64,000 nt of DNA from Palsa-461 sp963768185 (GTDB taxonomy: Bacteria; Actinomycetota; Acidimicrobiia; Acidimicrobiales; RAAP-2). This document shows positions 55,285-63,854 of this stretch, one piece after another. The position numbers were made by a program, and so were the translations under genes. Below the pieces are notes generated by a model, which saw only the letters and a list, made by a program, of their open reading frames with translations, searched no databases and was not told the origin of the DNA. Each line of letters starts with the position of its first letter. The stretch's first letter is position 1. Location: contig CAVYGS010000001.1 in assembly GCA_963768185.1 (NCBI GenBank), positions 434,001-498,000 on the forward strand, given 5' to 3'.

Positions 55285-56772
55285 GTGGCGATCCCCAAGG
55301 TCTGCGGAATCGAGACCGAGTACGGCATCCAAGCCGCGGGGCCCGACTCCAACCCGGTCACCGCGTCATCGCTCCTCGTCAACGCGTACGCAGCGGAGGT
55401 CGACCGCCGCACCGGGTGGGACTTCGAGGACGAGTCCCCGGACAAGGACGCGCGCGGCTACGCACACGAGGGGGCAATGCCCCCCATGGTCGAGACACAT
55501 CTCGCCAACACGGTGCTCACCAACGGCGCGCGCTACTACGTCGACCATGCGCACCCCGAGTACTCCACTCCCGAGTGCCTCGACCCGTTGGAGCTCGTCT
55601 GCCATGACAAGGCCGGAGAGGAAGTCCTCCGGCGCTCGATGGCGGCCGCCGCCGCGCTGCCGAGCGCACCGGTCGTCGTCGTCTACAAGAACAACTCCGA
55701 CGGCAAGGGCAACTCCTACGGCTGCCACGAGAACTACCTCATGGACCGCACGGTCCCATTCGCCAACGTCGTGTCGGGCATCATCCCGCACTTCGTCAGC
55801 CGCATGATCTTCACCGGCTCGGGCAAGGTCGGCTGCGAGACCACGGCATTCGGGTCCGAGCCGGTGCGCTTCCAGATCTCCCAGCGGGCGGAGTTCTTCG
55901 AGGAGATGGTGGGCCTCGAGACCACGCTCAAGCGTCCGATCGTCAACACCCGCGACGAGCCGCACGCGGACCCCAAGCGCTTCCGGCGCCTGCACGTGAT
56001 CGTGGGCGACGCCAACCTGGCCGAGGTCGCCACCTTCTTGAAGGTCGGCACGACCGCGCTCGTGCTGGCCCTGATCGAAGACGAGATGCTCCCGGCCAAG
56101 GAGCTCACGCTCAGCGACCCGGTGCGCGCCATGCACCAGGTCTCTGCGGATCTCACGCTGTCCCGGCCACTGCGCATGGCCGACGGGTCGACGATGACCG
56201 CGCTTGAGATCCAATGGGAGATCTTCGCGGCGGCCCGGCGCTATGCCAAAGAGCGCGGGCTCGAGATGATCGGTGGCGACAGCGTGGGCGAGATGGTCCT
56301 CGACCGCTGGGAAGCGGTCCTCCACGGCCTGGAGACCGACCCGGCCAGCTTGGTTGGCCAGCTGGACTGGGTGGCCAAGCGCCACCTGATCGACGCCTAC
56401 CGGGAACGCCACGGCCTGAGCTGGGACAACCACCGGCTGGCCGCCCTCGACCTCCAGTACCACGACCTGCGGCCCGAACGCTCCCTGTTCGCCCGGCTGG
56501 CCATGGAGCGCATCGTCGACCCGTCAGCCGTCGCCGAGGCGGTCACCGAGCCGCCGAGGCGCACTCGTGCCTGGTTCCGCGGCCGCTGCCTGTCCCGCTG
56601 GCCTGACGCCGTGGTCACGGCCAACTGGGATTCGCTCGTCTTCGACCTGGGGACAGACCCCTTGCGCCGCGTCCCTATGATGGACCCACTCAAGGGAACG
56701 GCCGATTACACCGACGCGCTGCTAAAAGAGTGTGAGACTCCGACCGAGCTTTTGAACCGACTCAGTTCTTGA
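55285..56772 (+). CDS. dop: Dop, Pup deamidase/depupylase
   Basis: The 495-aa carboxylate-amine-ligase-like protein has CGIETEYGIQ at the start, HPEYSTPECLDPLELVCHDKAGEE, NNSDGKGNSYGCHENYLMDR and the RDEPHADPKRFRRLHVI segment, all Dop/PafA signatures. The insertion after residue 40 (DFEDESPDKDARG) is the Dop loop that is lacking in PafA. It converts Pup-Gln to Pup-Glu and removes Pup from targets. Since the Pup here ends in Gln, Dop is needed before ligation. Confidence 0.96.
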   Translation: MAIPKVCGIETEYGIQAAGPDSNPVTASSLLVNAYAAEVDRRTGWDFEDESPDKDARGYAHEGAMPPMVETHLANTVLTNGARYYVDHAHPEYSTPECLDPLELVCHDKAGEEVLRRSMAAAAALPSAPVVVVYKNNSDGKGNSYGCHENYLMDRTVPFANVVSGIIPHFVSRMIFTGSGKVGCETTAFGSEPVRFQISQRAEFFEEMVGLETTLKRPIVNTRDEPHADPKRFRRLHVIVGDANLAEVATFLKVGTTALVLALIEDEMLPAKELTLSDPVRAMHQVSADLTLSRPLRMADGSTMTALEIQWEIFAAARRYAKERGLEMIGGDSVGEMVLDRWEAVLHGLETDPASLVGQLDWVAKRHLIDAYRERHGLSWDNHRLAALDLQYHDLRPERSLFARLAMERIVDPSAVAEAVTEPPRRTRAWFRGRCLSRWPDAVVTANWDSLVFDLGTDPLRRVPMMDPLKGTADYTDALLKECETPTELLNRLSS

Positions 56773-56783
56773 GGTGATGACCA

Positions 56784-56981
56784 ATGGCAGAACGTGAGCA
56801 GAAGCGGCGCTCCGCTCCCTCGCGCACCGAGACCGAGGTCGTCGAGGAGCCGTCCCCATCCTCGCCGCGGGGCGAAAAACTGAAGGCCGATCTCGACGAC
56901 CTGCTCGACGAGATCGACGAGGTGCTCGAGGACAACGCGGAGGAGTTCGTCCGCAACTACGTGCAGAAGGGCGGGCAGTAA
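56784..56981 (+). CDS. pup: Pup, prokaryotic ubiquitin-like protein
   Basis: The 65-aa disordered, acidic protein ends in YVQKGGQ, the Pup terminus that needs deamidation to GGE. The central helix (LKADLDDLLDEIDEVLEDNAEEFV) binds the ARC coiled coil. It lies 11 nt after dop and 7 nt before prcB. Confidence 0.97.
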   Translation: MAEREQKRRSAPSRTETEVVEEPSPSSPRGEKLKADLDDLLDEIDEVLEDNAEEFVRNYVQKGGQ

Positions 56982-56988
56982 CCCGGCG

Positions 56989-57801
56989 GTGGCGTTGCCG
57001 ATCTTTAGCCCGGTCGACGACCCGGGTCCCGATTTCACCAGCCTGCTCAAGAAGTCGGGGACGCCGGCGATGAGTCGGTCCGATCATGCCCTGAGCATCG
57101 CCCACGCCACGACCGTCGTCGCGCTCCGCTACGCGCAGGGTGTGGTCATGGCGGGCGACCGCCGGGCGACCGAGGGCTATTCCATCGCCCACCGCGCCAT
57201 GGACAAGGTCTTCCCGGGCGACCGGTGGTCGGCGGTGGCGATCGCCGGCGCCGCCGGCCCGGCCGTGGAGATGGTCCGGCTCTTCCAGGTGCAGCTCGAG
57301 CACTACGAGAAGGTGGAAGGCGTCTCGCTCAGCTTGGAAGGCAAGGCCAACCAGCTCGCACAGATGGTGCGCGAGCACCTCCCGATGGCGATGCAAGGCC
57401 TCGCCGTCGTTCCCCTCTTCGCCGGCTATGACCTCCGTCGAGGCGTCGGGCGCATCTACACCTACGACGTCACCGGCGGGCATTACGAAGAGGCCGACTT
57501 CCAGGCGACCGGGTCGGGGGGACGGGATGCTCGTACCACGATCAAATTGGGCTTCCGCGAGGGCCTGACGCGTCCCGAGGCCGTCGAGCTCGCGATCGAG
57601 GCGTTGTACGAGGCGGCCGACGAGGACGCCGGCACCGGCGGCCCGGATCTGGTCCGCGGCATCTATCCGCTCGTGGCCGTCGTCGACGCCGAGGGCTACG
57701 CCGCGGTCGAAGAGTCCGAGGTGGCGGACCGGTTCTTGACCTTGATCGAGCGCCGCCGGGCCGAGCGCGGCCCGAACGGGGGGAGGGGTGAACCGCAGTG
57801 A
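56989..57801 (+). CDS. prcB: Proteasome beta subunit
   Basis: The 270-aa protein has a 40-aa propeptide, then the N-terminal nucleophile threonine at T41 (HA before TTVVALRYAQG). VVMAGDRRAT and YTYDVTGGHYEEADFQATGSGG are core strands. After autocleavage it forms the inner catalytic rings. The GTG start is 7 nt after pup. The end overlaps prcA by 4 nt. Confidence 0.97.
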   Translation: MALPIFSPVDDPGPDFTSLLKKSGTPAMSRSDHALSIAHATTVVALRYAQGVVMAGDRRATEGYSIAHRAMDKVFPGDRWSAVAIAGAAGPAVEMVRLFQVQLEHYEKVEGVSLSLEGKANQLAQMVREHLPMAMQGLAVVPLFAGYDLRRGVGRIYTYDVTGGHYEEADFQATGSGGRDARTTIKLGFREGLTRPEAVELAIEALYEAADEDAGTGGPDLVRGIYPLVAVVDAEGYAAVEESEVADRFLTLIERRRAERGPNGGRGEPQ

Positions 57802-58535
57802 GCATGCCCTTCTACGTCGCGCCCGAGCAGGTGATGAAGGACCGGGCCGAGTATGCGCAGAAGGGCATCGCTCGGGGCCGCTCCCTGATCGCCACCACCT
57901 ACGACGAGGGTGTGCTCATCGTCGCCGAGAACCACTCGCGCACCTTGCACAAGATCAGCGAGATCTACGACCGCGTGGCCTTCGGGGGTGTCGGGCGATA
58001 CAACGAGTACGACCAGCTGCGGGTGGCCGGCGTGCGTCACGCGGACACCAAGGGCTTCGCCTTCAGCCGCGAGGACGTCACCGCCCGCGCCCTCGCCAAC
58101 CTCTATGCGCAGTACCTGCACAACGTCTTCACCCACGAGATGAAGCCGCTCGAGGTCGAGATCCTCGTCGCCGAGCTCGCCGAGGACGAGGGACCGGACC
58201 AGCTGTATCACGTGGCCTACGAGGGCACGATCACCGACGAGGAGCGCTTCGCGGTGCTCGGAGGTGACGCCGAGACCATCACCGAGCGCGTCGAGCACTC
58301 CTGGCAGGAGGGCTGGGACCTGCCGACGGCCCTCACCGCCGCGGTCAGTGCACTGGCCGGACCCGACCGCAGCCTTCTGCCGGGCGACCTCGAGGCCGCC
58401 GTGCTGGCGCGGCGCAACGGCCGGCGGGCCTTCCGGCGCATCGGCAACGGGGAGCTGGCGACGCTGCTCCCGGAGCCGGCCGCAGCACCCGCCGCCGGGG
58501 TTGAGGCACCCGAAACCGACGAACCCGAACCCTGA
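57798..58535 (+). CDS. prcA: Proteasome alpha subunit
   Basis: The 245-aa protein starts MPFYVAPEQVMKDRAEYAQKGIARG, the N-terminal gate helix, followed by SLIATTYDEGVLIVAEN and ISEIYDRVAFGGVGRYNE. No nucleophile is expected. The C-terminal about 20 residues are Pro/Ala/Glu-rich. The GTG overlaps the prcB stop (GTGA); an ATG six bases on is an alternative. Confidence 0.97.
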   Translation: MSMPFYVAPEQVMKDRAEYAQKGIARGRSLIATTYDEGVLIVAENHSRTLHKISEIYDRVAFGGVGRYNEYDQLRVAGVRHADTKGFAFSREDVTARALANLYAQYLHNVFTHEMKPLEVEILVAELAEDEGPDQLYHVAYEGTITDEERFAVLGGDAETITERVEHSWQEGWDLPTALTAAVSALAGPDRSLLPGDLEAAVLARRNGRRAFRRIGNGELATLLPEPAAAPAAGVEAPETDEPEP

Positions 58536-58584
58536 AACACCTGGGTCGGCCTCAAGCAGGCCCCCGGGCGGTACGGTGGCCAGC

Positions 58585-59943
58585 GTGCGACGCCGGATCT
58601 TCGGACTCGAGAACGAGTACGGGGTCACCTTTACCCTGCGGGGCCAGCGCCGCTTGAGCCCCGACGAGGTCGCCCGCTACCTGTTCCGGCGGGTGGTGAG
58701 CTGGGGCCGCTCATCCAACGTCTTCTTGGAGAACGGCGCTCGCCTGTATCTCGACGTGGGCTCCCACCCCGAGTACGCGACGCCCGAGTGCGACCGCATC
58801 ACCGACGTGGTCACCCACGACAAGGCCGGGGAGTGGATCCTCGCCCAGCTGGTGGCGGGCGCGCAGGCCCGACTCCGGGAGGAGGGGATCCGGGGCGAGG
58901 TCTATCTCTTCAAGAACAACACCGACTCGGCGGGCAACTCGTACGGCTGCCACGAGAACTACCTGACCGAGCGCAACGATGACTTCAGCCGCTACACCGA
59001 GGTCCTCATCCCGTTCCTGGTCAGCCGGCAGATCTTCGCCGGAGCGGGCAAGGTGCTCCACACGCCGAGAGGTGCCACCTTCTGCCTGTCCCAGCGGGCC
59101 GAGCACATCTGGGAGGGCGTCTCGTCGGCCACCACCCGCAGCCGGCCCATCATCAACACCCGGGACGAGCCGCACTCCGACGCCGAGCGGTTCCGCCGCC
59201 TGCACGTCATCGTGGGCGACTCCAACATGTGCGAGTACGCCACCTTCTTGAAGGTCGGCGCGACCAGCATCATCCTCGCCATGCTCGAGGACTCCTCGAC
59301 GGTGCTGCGCGACCTCACCTTGGAGAACCCCATCCGGGCCATCCGCGAGATCAGCCAGGACATCACCTGCCAGCGCCGGGTGCGGCTCGCCAACGGCCGC
59401 GAGATGCGGGCCCTCGACATCCAGTTCGAGTACCTCCAGCGGGCCCAGCGCTTCAGGGACCAGCGGGGCCTCCAGCCGGAGGAGGACCTCGCCCTCAACA
59501 TGTGGGAGCACTGCCTGAAGGGGCTCGAGTCGGACCCCTTCAGCTTGTGGCGCGAGTGCGACTGGGTGGCCAAGCACCGCATCGTCGAGGAGGTGCGCGA
59601 GCGCCATCAGCTGCCGCTGGCGCACCCCAAGGTCGCGATGGTGGACCTCATGTACCACGACGTGGATCGCAGCCGCGGCCTGTTCTACAAGCTCCAGGAC
59701 CGCGACCTGGTCGAGCGCACCTGCACCGACCACGACATCGCGGTGGCGATGACCCAGGCGCCCGAGAGCACCCGAGCCCGCCTGCGCGGAGCCTTCGTGC
59801 GCCGGGCCAAGGAGCGCCGGCGTGACTTCACCGTCGACTGGGTGCACCTCAAGCTGAACGACCAGGCCCAACGCACGGTGCTCTTGAAGGACCCGTTCAA
59901 GAGCCACGACGAGCGGGTCGAGCGGCTGATCGCATCGCTCTGA
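58585..59943 (+). CDS. pafA: PafA, Pup-protein ligase
   Basis: The 452-aa ligase is a paralogue of Dop: RRRIFGLENEYGVTFTL, HPEYATPECD, NNTDSAGNSYGCHENYL and RDEPHSDAERFRRLHVI. It has no Dop loop. It joins Pup-Glu to lysines of targets using ATP. I chose GTG 58585, since TACGGT (58572-58577) ends 7 nt before it, matching the leaderless layout of dop, and the length equals that of known PafA. A GTG at 58576 is less likely. Confidence 0.96.
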   Translation: MRRRIFGLENEYGVTFTLRGQRRLSPDEVARYLFRRVVSWGRSSNVFLENGARLYLDVGSHPEYATPECDRITDVVTHDKAGEWILAQLVAGAQARLREEGIRGEVYLFKNNTDSAGNSYGCHENYLTERNDDFSRYTEVLIPFLVSRQIFAGAGKVLHTPRGATFCLSQRAEHIWEGVSSATTRSRPIINTRDEPHSDAERFRRLHVIVGDSNMCEYATFLKVGATSIILAMLEDSSTVLRDLTLENPIRAIREISQDITCQRRVRLANGREMRALDIQFEYLQRAQRFRDQRGLQPEEDLALNMWEHCLKGLESDPFSLWRECDWVAKHRIVEEVRERHQLPLAHPKVAMVDLMYHDVDRSRGLFYKLQDRDLVERTCTDHDIAVAMTQAPESTRARLRGAFVRRAKERRRDFTVDWVHLKLNDQAQRTVLLKDPFKSHDERVERLIASL

Positions 59944-59992
59944 GCTGGGCCGAGACCGCCTCTTCGACCCCATCTTGTAGCGTCTAGCCCCC

Positions 59993-60658
59993 ATGGCCTA
60001 CGTGCCGAGCTCGGGTCGGCCGAGCCAGGACGAGCCCGTCGGTCTCGGGGACCCACCATCGCCGCCCGGGGGCCCGCCGAGGGGTCGTGGCCCGGCCCAT
60101 CGGCGCCGCAACCGGCTGAGCGTGAGGCGGCGGGTCATCGAGTGGCTGGCCATCGTGGCCATCGCCGTCGTCGTCGCCCTGGTCATGCGACTCTTTGTCG
60201 TGCAGACCTTCTACATCCCATCGATCTCGATGACCCCCACATTGCAGGTGGGGGACCGCATCCTGGTCGACAAGCTCGCCTACCACCTCCACGGGGTGGG
60301 TCGCGGCGACATCATCGTCTTCAACGCACCGCCCGACGTCGCCGCCGACTGCGACACGACCGACAAGGTCCTCGTGAAGCGGGTCATCGGCCTGCCCGGC
60401 GAGACCATCTCGGACCGCAACTACGTTGTGTACATCGACGGCAAGCGCCTCGACCAGAGCTGGCTGCCCAAGAACGACCCTTCGACCAGGACGCCACCGT
60501 TCAAGGCCATCCACATCCCGGCCAACGACTACTTCGTCATGGGCGACGACCGCGCCGTGTCCTGCGACAGCCGGATCTGGGGCTTCGTGCAACGCTCGGA
60601 GATCATCGGCAAGGTCGACATGCGAATCTGGCCCTTGAGTCGCATCAGCTTCTTCTGA
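59993..60658 (+). CDS. lepB: Signal peptidase I
   Basis: The 221-aa protein has a Pro/Arg-rich cytosolic lead, one membrane helix (about 48-70), then SISMTPTLQVGDRILVDK with the catalytic serine and KRVIGLPGETI with the lysine. A late GDDRAVSCDSRIWGFV is box E. It removes signal peptides on the outer face of the membrane. TAGCGT (59978-59983) lies 9 nt before the ATG. An IS110-type element follows immediately. Confidence 0.96.
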   Translation: MAYVPSSGRPSQDEPVGLGDPPSPPGGPPRGRGPAHRRRNRLSVRRRVIEWLAIVAIAVVVALVMRLFVVQTFYIPSISMTPTLQVGDRILVDKLAYHLHGVGRGDIIVFNAPPDVAADCDTTDKVLVKRVIGLPGETISDRNYVVYIDGKRLDQSWLPKNDPSTRTPPFKAIHIPANDYFVMGDDRAVSCDSRIWGFVQRSEIIGKVDMRIWPLSRISFF

Positions 60659-60783
60659 TTCCCTATAGGAGATCCGTCGTCAAGAGGCGGCTCCGGCGAG
60701 CTGCTTGACCGGCTCTGAAGCGGACGGCGAGGATGCCTGATGGGGAAGGTCGCCCCGTCTGCCCACGCCTTGTGCGTGTGGCT

Positions 60784-62127
60784 TCAACTGTCCCGTGAGG
60801 ACTGCTTGGGGGGCCTTCCCCACCTTTTGCTTCGACGTCGGGCCCGCACCTCGGCCGGCACGGTGAACCGGTCGGCGATGATGACCTTGGCCTCCTCTTG
60901 GGTGACCGGCCGGCCGTCGATGTCGCAGACGACATAGGGCGTCCCCCGGCGCATGACGACGAGGGCTCGTTCCGCCAAGCTGGCGGCCACGACACACCGC
61001 GCGCCGAGGTGGTCCTTGCCCCGCTCGACCATCTGGACGTAGTAGATCCGGGCCAGCTGGGGTTCCTGCTTGCGTGCGTGGTCGGCGGCTCGCACCATCG
61101 TCGTGCGCAGGAGTGACGAGCCGGCCTTGGACATGGGCTGGCCCTTGCGATCGCTCTCGCCGGTCTCAGAGGCCTTGGGCACGAGTCCGGTGAAGGACCG
61201 GAACGCCTTGGCGGCTCGGAACCGGGTGGGCTCTCCCATGCTCGCCACCAGCGCGGGGCCGCCCACCGCGGCCAGCCCTGGCAGGGAGCGGGCGAGCTCA
61301 TCGGGGTCGACGACCCGGTAGTGGGCCTCGCGTTCGGGCTCGTGCACGGCCAGCTCGGCCTGCACGGCGCGCAACAGGCGGACCTCGCTGGACACCTCGG
61401 CGGCCAGATCGGCGAAGGCGACGGCGCGGTGGGTGCCATAGAGCTCGAGCGACGTCCGGGCGGCTTCGAGCCATTGCGCGGCCCGATCGGCGCCCTGGTG
61501 GCCACGCGACGCCTTTGCGATGAGCACCGCGAGGCGCTTGTGACCCAGCTTCACCAGGGCGGCCGGGTCGGCGTAGCGCTCGAGCACCGCCAGGTCGGCC
61601 AGGCCCAGCTCACCGGTGAGCGGGGTCATCGGCATGAGTTGGCGCACCAGGTCCTTGATCCGGCGCTTGTGCAGCGCCCCTTGCTGGGTGAGCCGGTCGG
61701 TGGCCCGCACCCGGCGGTCGAGAGCGGCGCGCTCTGCGCTGGGGAGCTGGAGGGGACGCAGGCCGGCCGGGTCGAACAGCGGGAGCCGGGCCAGGGTGTC
61801 GGCGTCGATGCCGTTGGTCTTGGTGTGCCGGGACAAGAATCGGCGCAGGTCCGCCGCCTTCTGGGAGCTCACCCGGAACACGTGATGCCCCCGAGCGCCG
61901 AAGAAGACAGCAATGGGCAACCACGCCGGGCCGGTGGGCTCCATCACGACTTCGAGCCTGGTGCCCGCCGGGCATCCACTGAGCGCCATCTGCTCGAGCT
62001 CTTCCAGGCTCTCCCGGGTCGGCCAAGCCTTGCGCCGGTGCAGCGTGGTTCCTTCGCCGTCGAGCACCCGCACGGTGTGCACGCTGGCGATGCCCAGGTC
62101 GATGCCGACCAGGCGCCGATGGTTCAT
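60784..62127 (-). CDS. IS110-family DEDD transposase
   Basis: The 447-aa recombinase has a RuvC-like N-terminal half with VGIDLGIASV (D), VVMEPTG (E) and TNGIDADTLARL (D, D), and a C-terminal Transposase_20 half with LPGLAAVGGPALVASMGEPTRFRAAKAFRSFTGLVPKASETG, then GQPMSKAGSSLLR with the likely catalytic serine. I chose the ATG at 62127, preceded by AAAGGAG. The frame is intact, so it could be active. It is longer than many IS110 transposases (about 330-420 aa). Confidence 0.93.
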   Translation of the reverse strand: MNHRRLVGIDLGIASVHTVRVLDGEGTTLHRRKAWPTRESLEELEQMALSGCPAGTRLEVVMEPTGPAWLPIAVFFGARGHHVFRVSSQKAADLRRFLSRHTKTNGIDADTLARLPLFDPAGLRPLQLPSAERAALDRRVRATDRLTQQGALHKRRIKDLVRQLMPMTPLTGELGLADLAVLERYADPAALVKLGHKRLAVLIAKASRGHQGADRAAQWLEAARTSLELYGTHRAVAFADLAAEVSSEVRLLRAVQAELAVHEPEREAHYRVVDPDELARSLPGLAAVGGPALVASMGEPTRFRAAKAFRSFTGLVPKASETGESDRKGQPMSKAGSSLLRTTMVRAADHARKQEPQLARIYYVQMVERGKDHLGARCVVAASLAERALVVMRRGTPYVVCDIDGRPVTQEEAKVIIADRFTVPAEVRARRRSKRWGRPPKQSSRDS

Positions 62128-62438
62128 CTCTTCTCCTTTGGTCGTGTCGGTTGTCACCGGCTCGCCCGCAGGAGCGACGCACGCATCAGGCCACGGTCCC
62201 GAGGAGACACGCCCAACCGCGGCTCCCACTCATGTGCTGCAAACGGACCCGGCCTCGATGGACCGGTCCACTTCCCTCATCCGGGGCATCCGTGGCCGGG
62301 CCGGGTGTGGCAATCAGACGAACGGGGCAGGACCCTCGCGGGCTCCCCAGAGGTCATCTCGACGCCACCCCCCGGACCAGCCGGGATGTCCATGCAACCC
62401 TGGGACCTCAACCCCGTGGTGGAACCACGGTGCCGGTG
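62128..62438 (-). ncRNA. Candidate IS110 bridge RNA region
   Basis: About 310 nt of non-coding DNA lie upstream of the IS110 transposase. IS110-group elements are known to encode in this 5' end a structured RNA with two loops that pair with target and donor DNA. A perfect 7-bp hairpin with a 3-nt loop (62414-62430), and further GC-rich inverted pieces, lie here. The exact RNA ends cannot be read from the sequence. No protein gene is visible. Confidence 0.4.
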
Positions 62439-62641
62439 TCCCTTACATGAGGTGACGATCCCGCCCGCGGCATCGGCTCGCCGACGCCGGTGGGGCTCGG
62501 GCGCTCCTCGAGGGGCCCTACCGGGGCTCTCGGCCACCAACCCTCCCTCATCCGCCGGGGCTTCGGCGACGAATACTCTTGGTGCGTCGGCCTCCGCTCG
62601 CCCCGGGGCCCCTGGACGACCACCGGTAGGATCCAGATCAG

Positions 62642-63073
62642 ATGTTCTCCCTCGACCCCGAGAAGCTCTTCATCGTCCTGATCGTGGCGCTCGTCCTGCT
62701 CGGCCCGGACAAGCTGCCCAAGCTGGCCCGCCAGATCGGTGCCGGATGGGCCAAGGTGCGGGCCTTCCAGCAGCGCATCGAGGCCGAGGTACGCGAGTCC
62801 ATGCCCGACCTGCCCTCGACCCATGAGATCGCCCGCATCGCCCGTTCCCCGGTGAGCTACCTCAACTCGCTCGCCGACGTGAGCGACGAGCTGGTCCGCG
62901 ACCCCGCTGGCCCGGCCAACGCCGGCCCGAGCGACGCGTCGTGGCCGGTCGACCGGTCGGCACCCGCCGCCCCCAACGGCTCGGCGAACGGGCACGGCCC
63001 GGCCGGCCCGACGCTCATGCCCCCGGTCGGCACGTCGGGGAACCAGGTCCCGTCCGACCCCGGGATGAACTGA
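62642..63073 (+). CDS. tatA: Twin-arginine translocase TatA/TatB
   Basis: The 143-aa protein has one N-terminal membrane helix (EKLFIVLIVALVLLGPDKLP), the hinge Gly-Pro and an amphipathic helix (LARQIGAGWAKVRAFQQRIE), then a disordered Pro/Ala-rich tail. The start SLDPEKL and the longer helix resemble TatB as much as TatA, so it may serve either role. TAGGAT (62627-62632) lies 9 nt before the ATG. The preceding 200 nt from 62439 hold no clear gene. Confidence 0.85.
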   Translation: MFSLDPEKLFIVLIVALVLLGPDKLPKLARQIGAGWAKVRAFQQRIEAEVRESMPDLPSTHEIARIARSPVSYLNSLADVSDELVRDPAGPANAGPSDASWPVDRSAPAAPNGSANGHGPAGPTLMPPVGTSGNQVPSDPGMN

Positions 63074-63104
63074 GGGTTGGGGAGACCCGGGAGCACTCGA
63101 GCCC

Positions 63105-63854
63105 ATGGCCACCCGGCTGTTCAACGCCCGCAAGGAGCGTCCGGCCCCGGACGCGATGACCCTCGTCCAGCACCTGGCGGAGCTGCGACGACGCCTCATC
63201 TTCTGCGTCATCGCCTTCGTGGTGGGCGCGTCGGTTTCCGCCGCCTTCTACCCCGGGATGCTCGACCTGCTCAAGCACCCGTTCTGCGAAGCCAACCCCC
63301 ACAACTGCAGCTTCTATGTCACCGGGCCGCTCGACCCGTTGTCGCTGCGCATCCAGATGGCGGCCTTCGGCGGCCTTCTCCTCGCGTCGCCGGTGATCCT
63401 CTTCCAGCTGTGGCGCTTCATCACGCCGGGCCTCTACAAGAACGAGAAGCGCTACGTGGTGCCCTTCGTCGTCTCGGCCGTGGTGCTCTTCGTCGCCGGG
63501 TGCGCGCTGGCCTACCTCGTCTTCCCGCACGCGCTCGAGTTCTTGAAGGCGGTCGGCGGCCCCTCGTTGAAAGAGATCCTCTCGCCCAACCAGTACCTGA
63601 GCCTGATCCTGCTCATGATGTTCCTCTTCGGGATCACCTTCGAGTTCCCGGTCGTCCTCGTCGCCCTGCAGCTCGCCCACGTCGTGACGCCGACCCAACT
63701 CCTGCGCGTCTGGCGCTGGGCGGTCATCGGGTTGACACTGGTCGCCGCGGTGTTCACCCCGAGCGGTGACCCGCTGTCGATGCTGGTGCTGGCCGTCCCG
63801 CTCATCGTCTTCTATTTCGTCTCCATCGCCATCGGCAAGTTCCTCGGGCGTTGA
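63105..63854 (+). CDS. tatC: Twin-arginine translocase TatC
   Basis: The 249-aa protein has six membrane helices and the TatC hallmark MTLVQHLAELRRRLIFC at the start, plus FITPGLYKNEKRYVVPFV and GITFEFPVV. It recognises twin-arginine signals. It follows tatA by 31 nt and its stop overlaps the start of the helicase gene. Confidence 0.97.
   Translation: MATRLFNARKERPAPDAMTLVQHLAELRRRLIFCVIAFVVGASVSAAFYPGMLDLLKHPFCEANPHNCSFYVTGPLDPLSLRIQMAAFGGLLLASPVILFQLWRFITPGLYKNEKRYVVPFVVSAVVLFVAGCALAYLVFPHALEFLKAVGGPSLKEILSPNQYLSLILLMMFLFGITFEFPVVLVALQLAHVVTPTQLLRVWRWAVIGLTLVAAVFTPSGDPLSMLVLAVPLIVFYFVSIAIGKFLGR

Larger units (their letters stand above)
60665..62438 (-). mobile_element. IS110-family insertion sequence, approximate limits
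   Basis: The element sits between lepB and tatA and contains one leftward DEDD transposase gene. About 120 nt follow that gene and about 310 nt precede it. The pentamer TCCCT occurs in the same direction at 60660-60664 and 62439-62443 and may be the duplicated flank, but five bases are weak evidence, so the limits are provisional. IS110 elements have no long inverted repeats. The non-coding 5' part may encode the guide (bridge) RNA. Confidence 0.5.
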
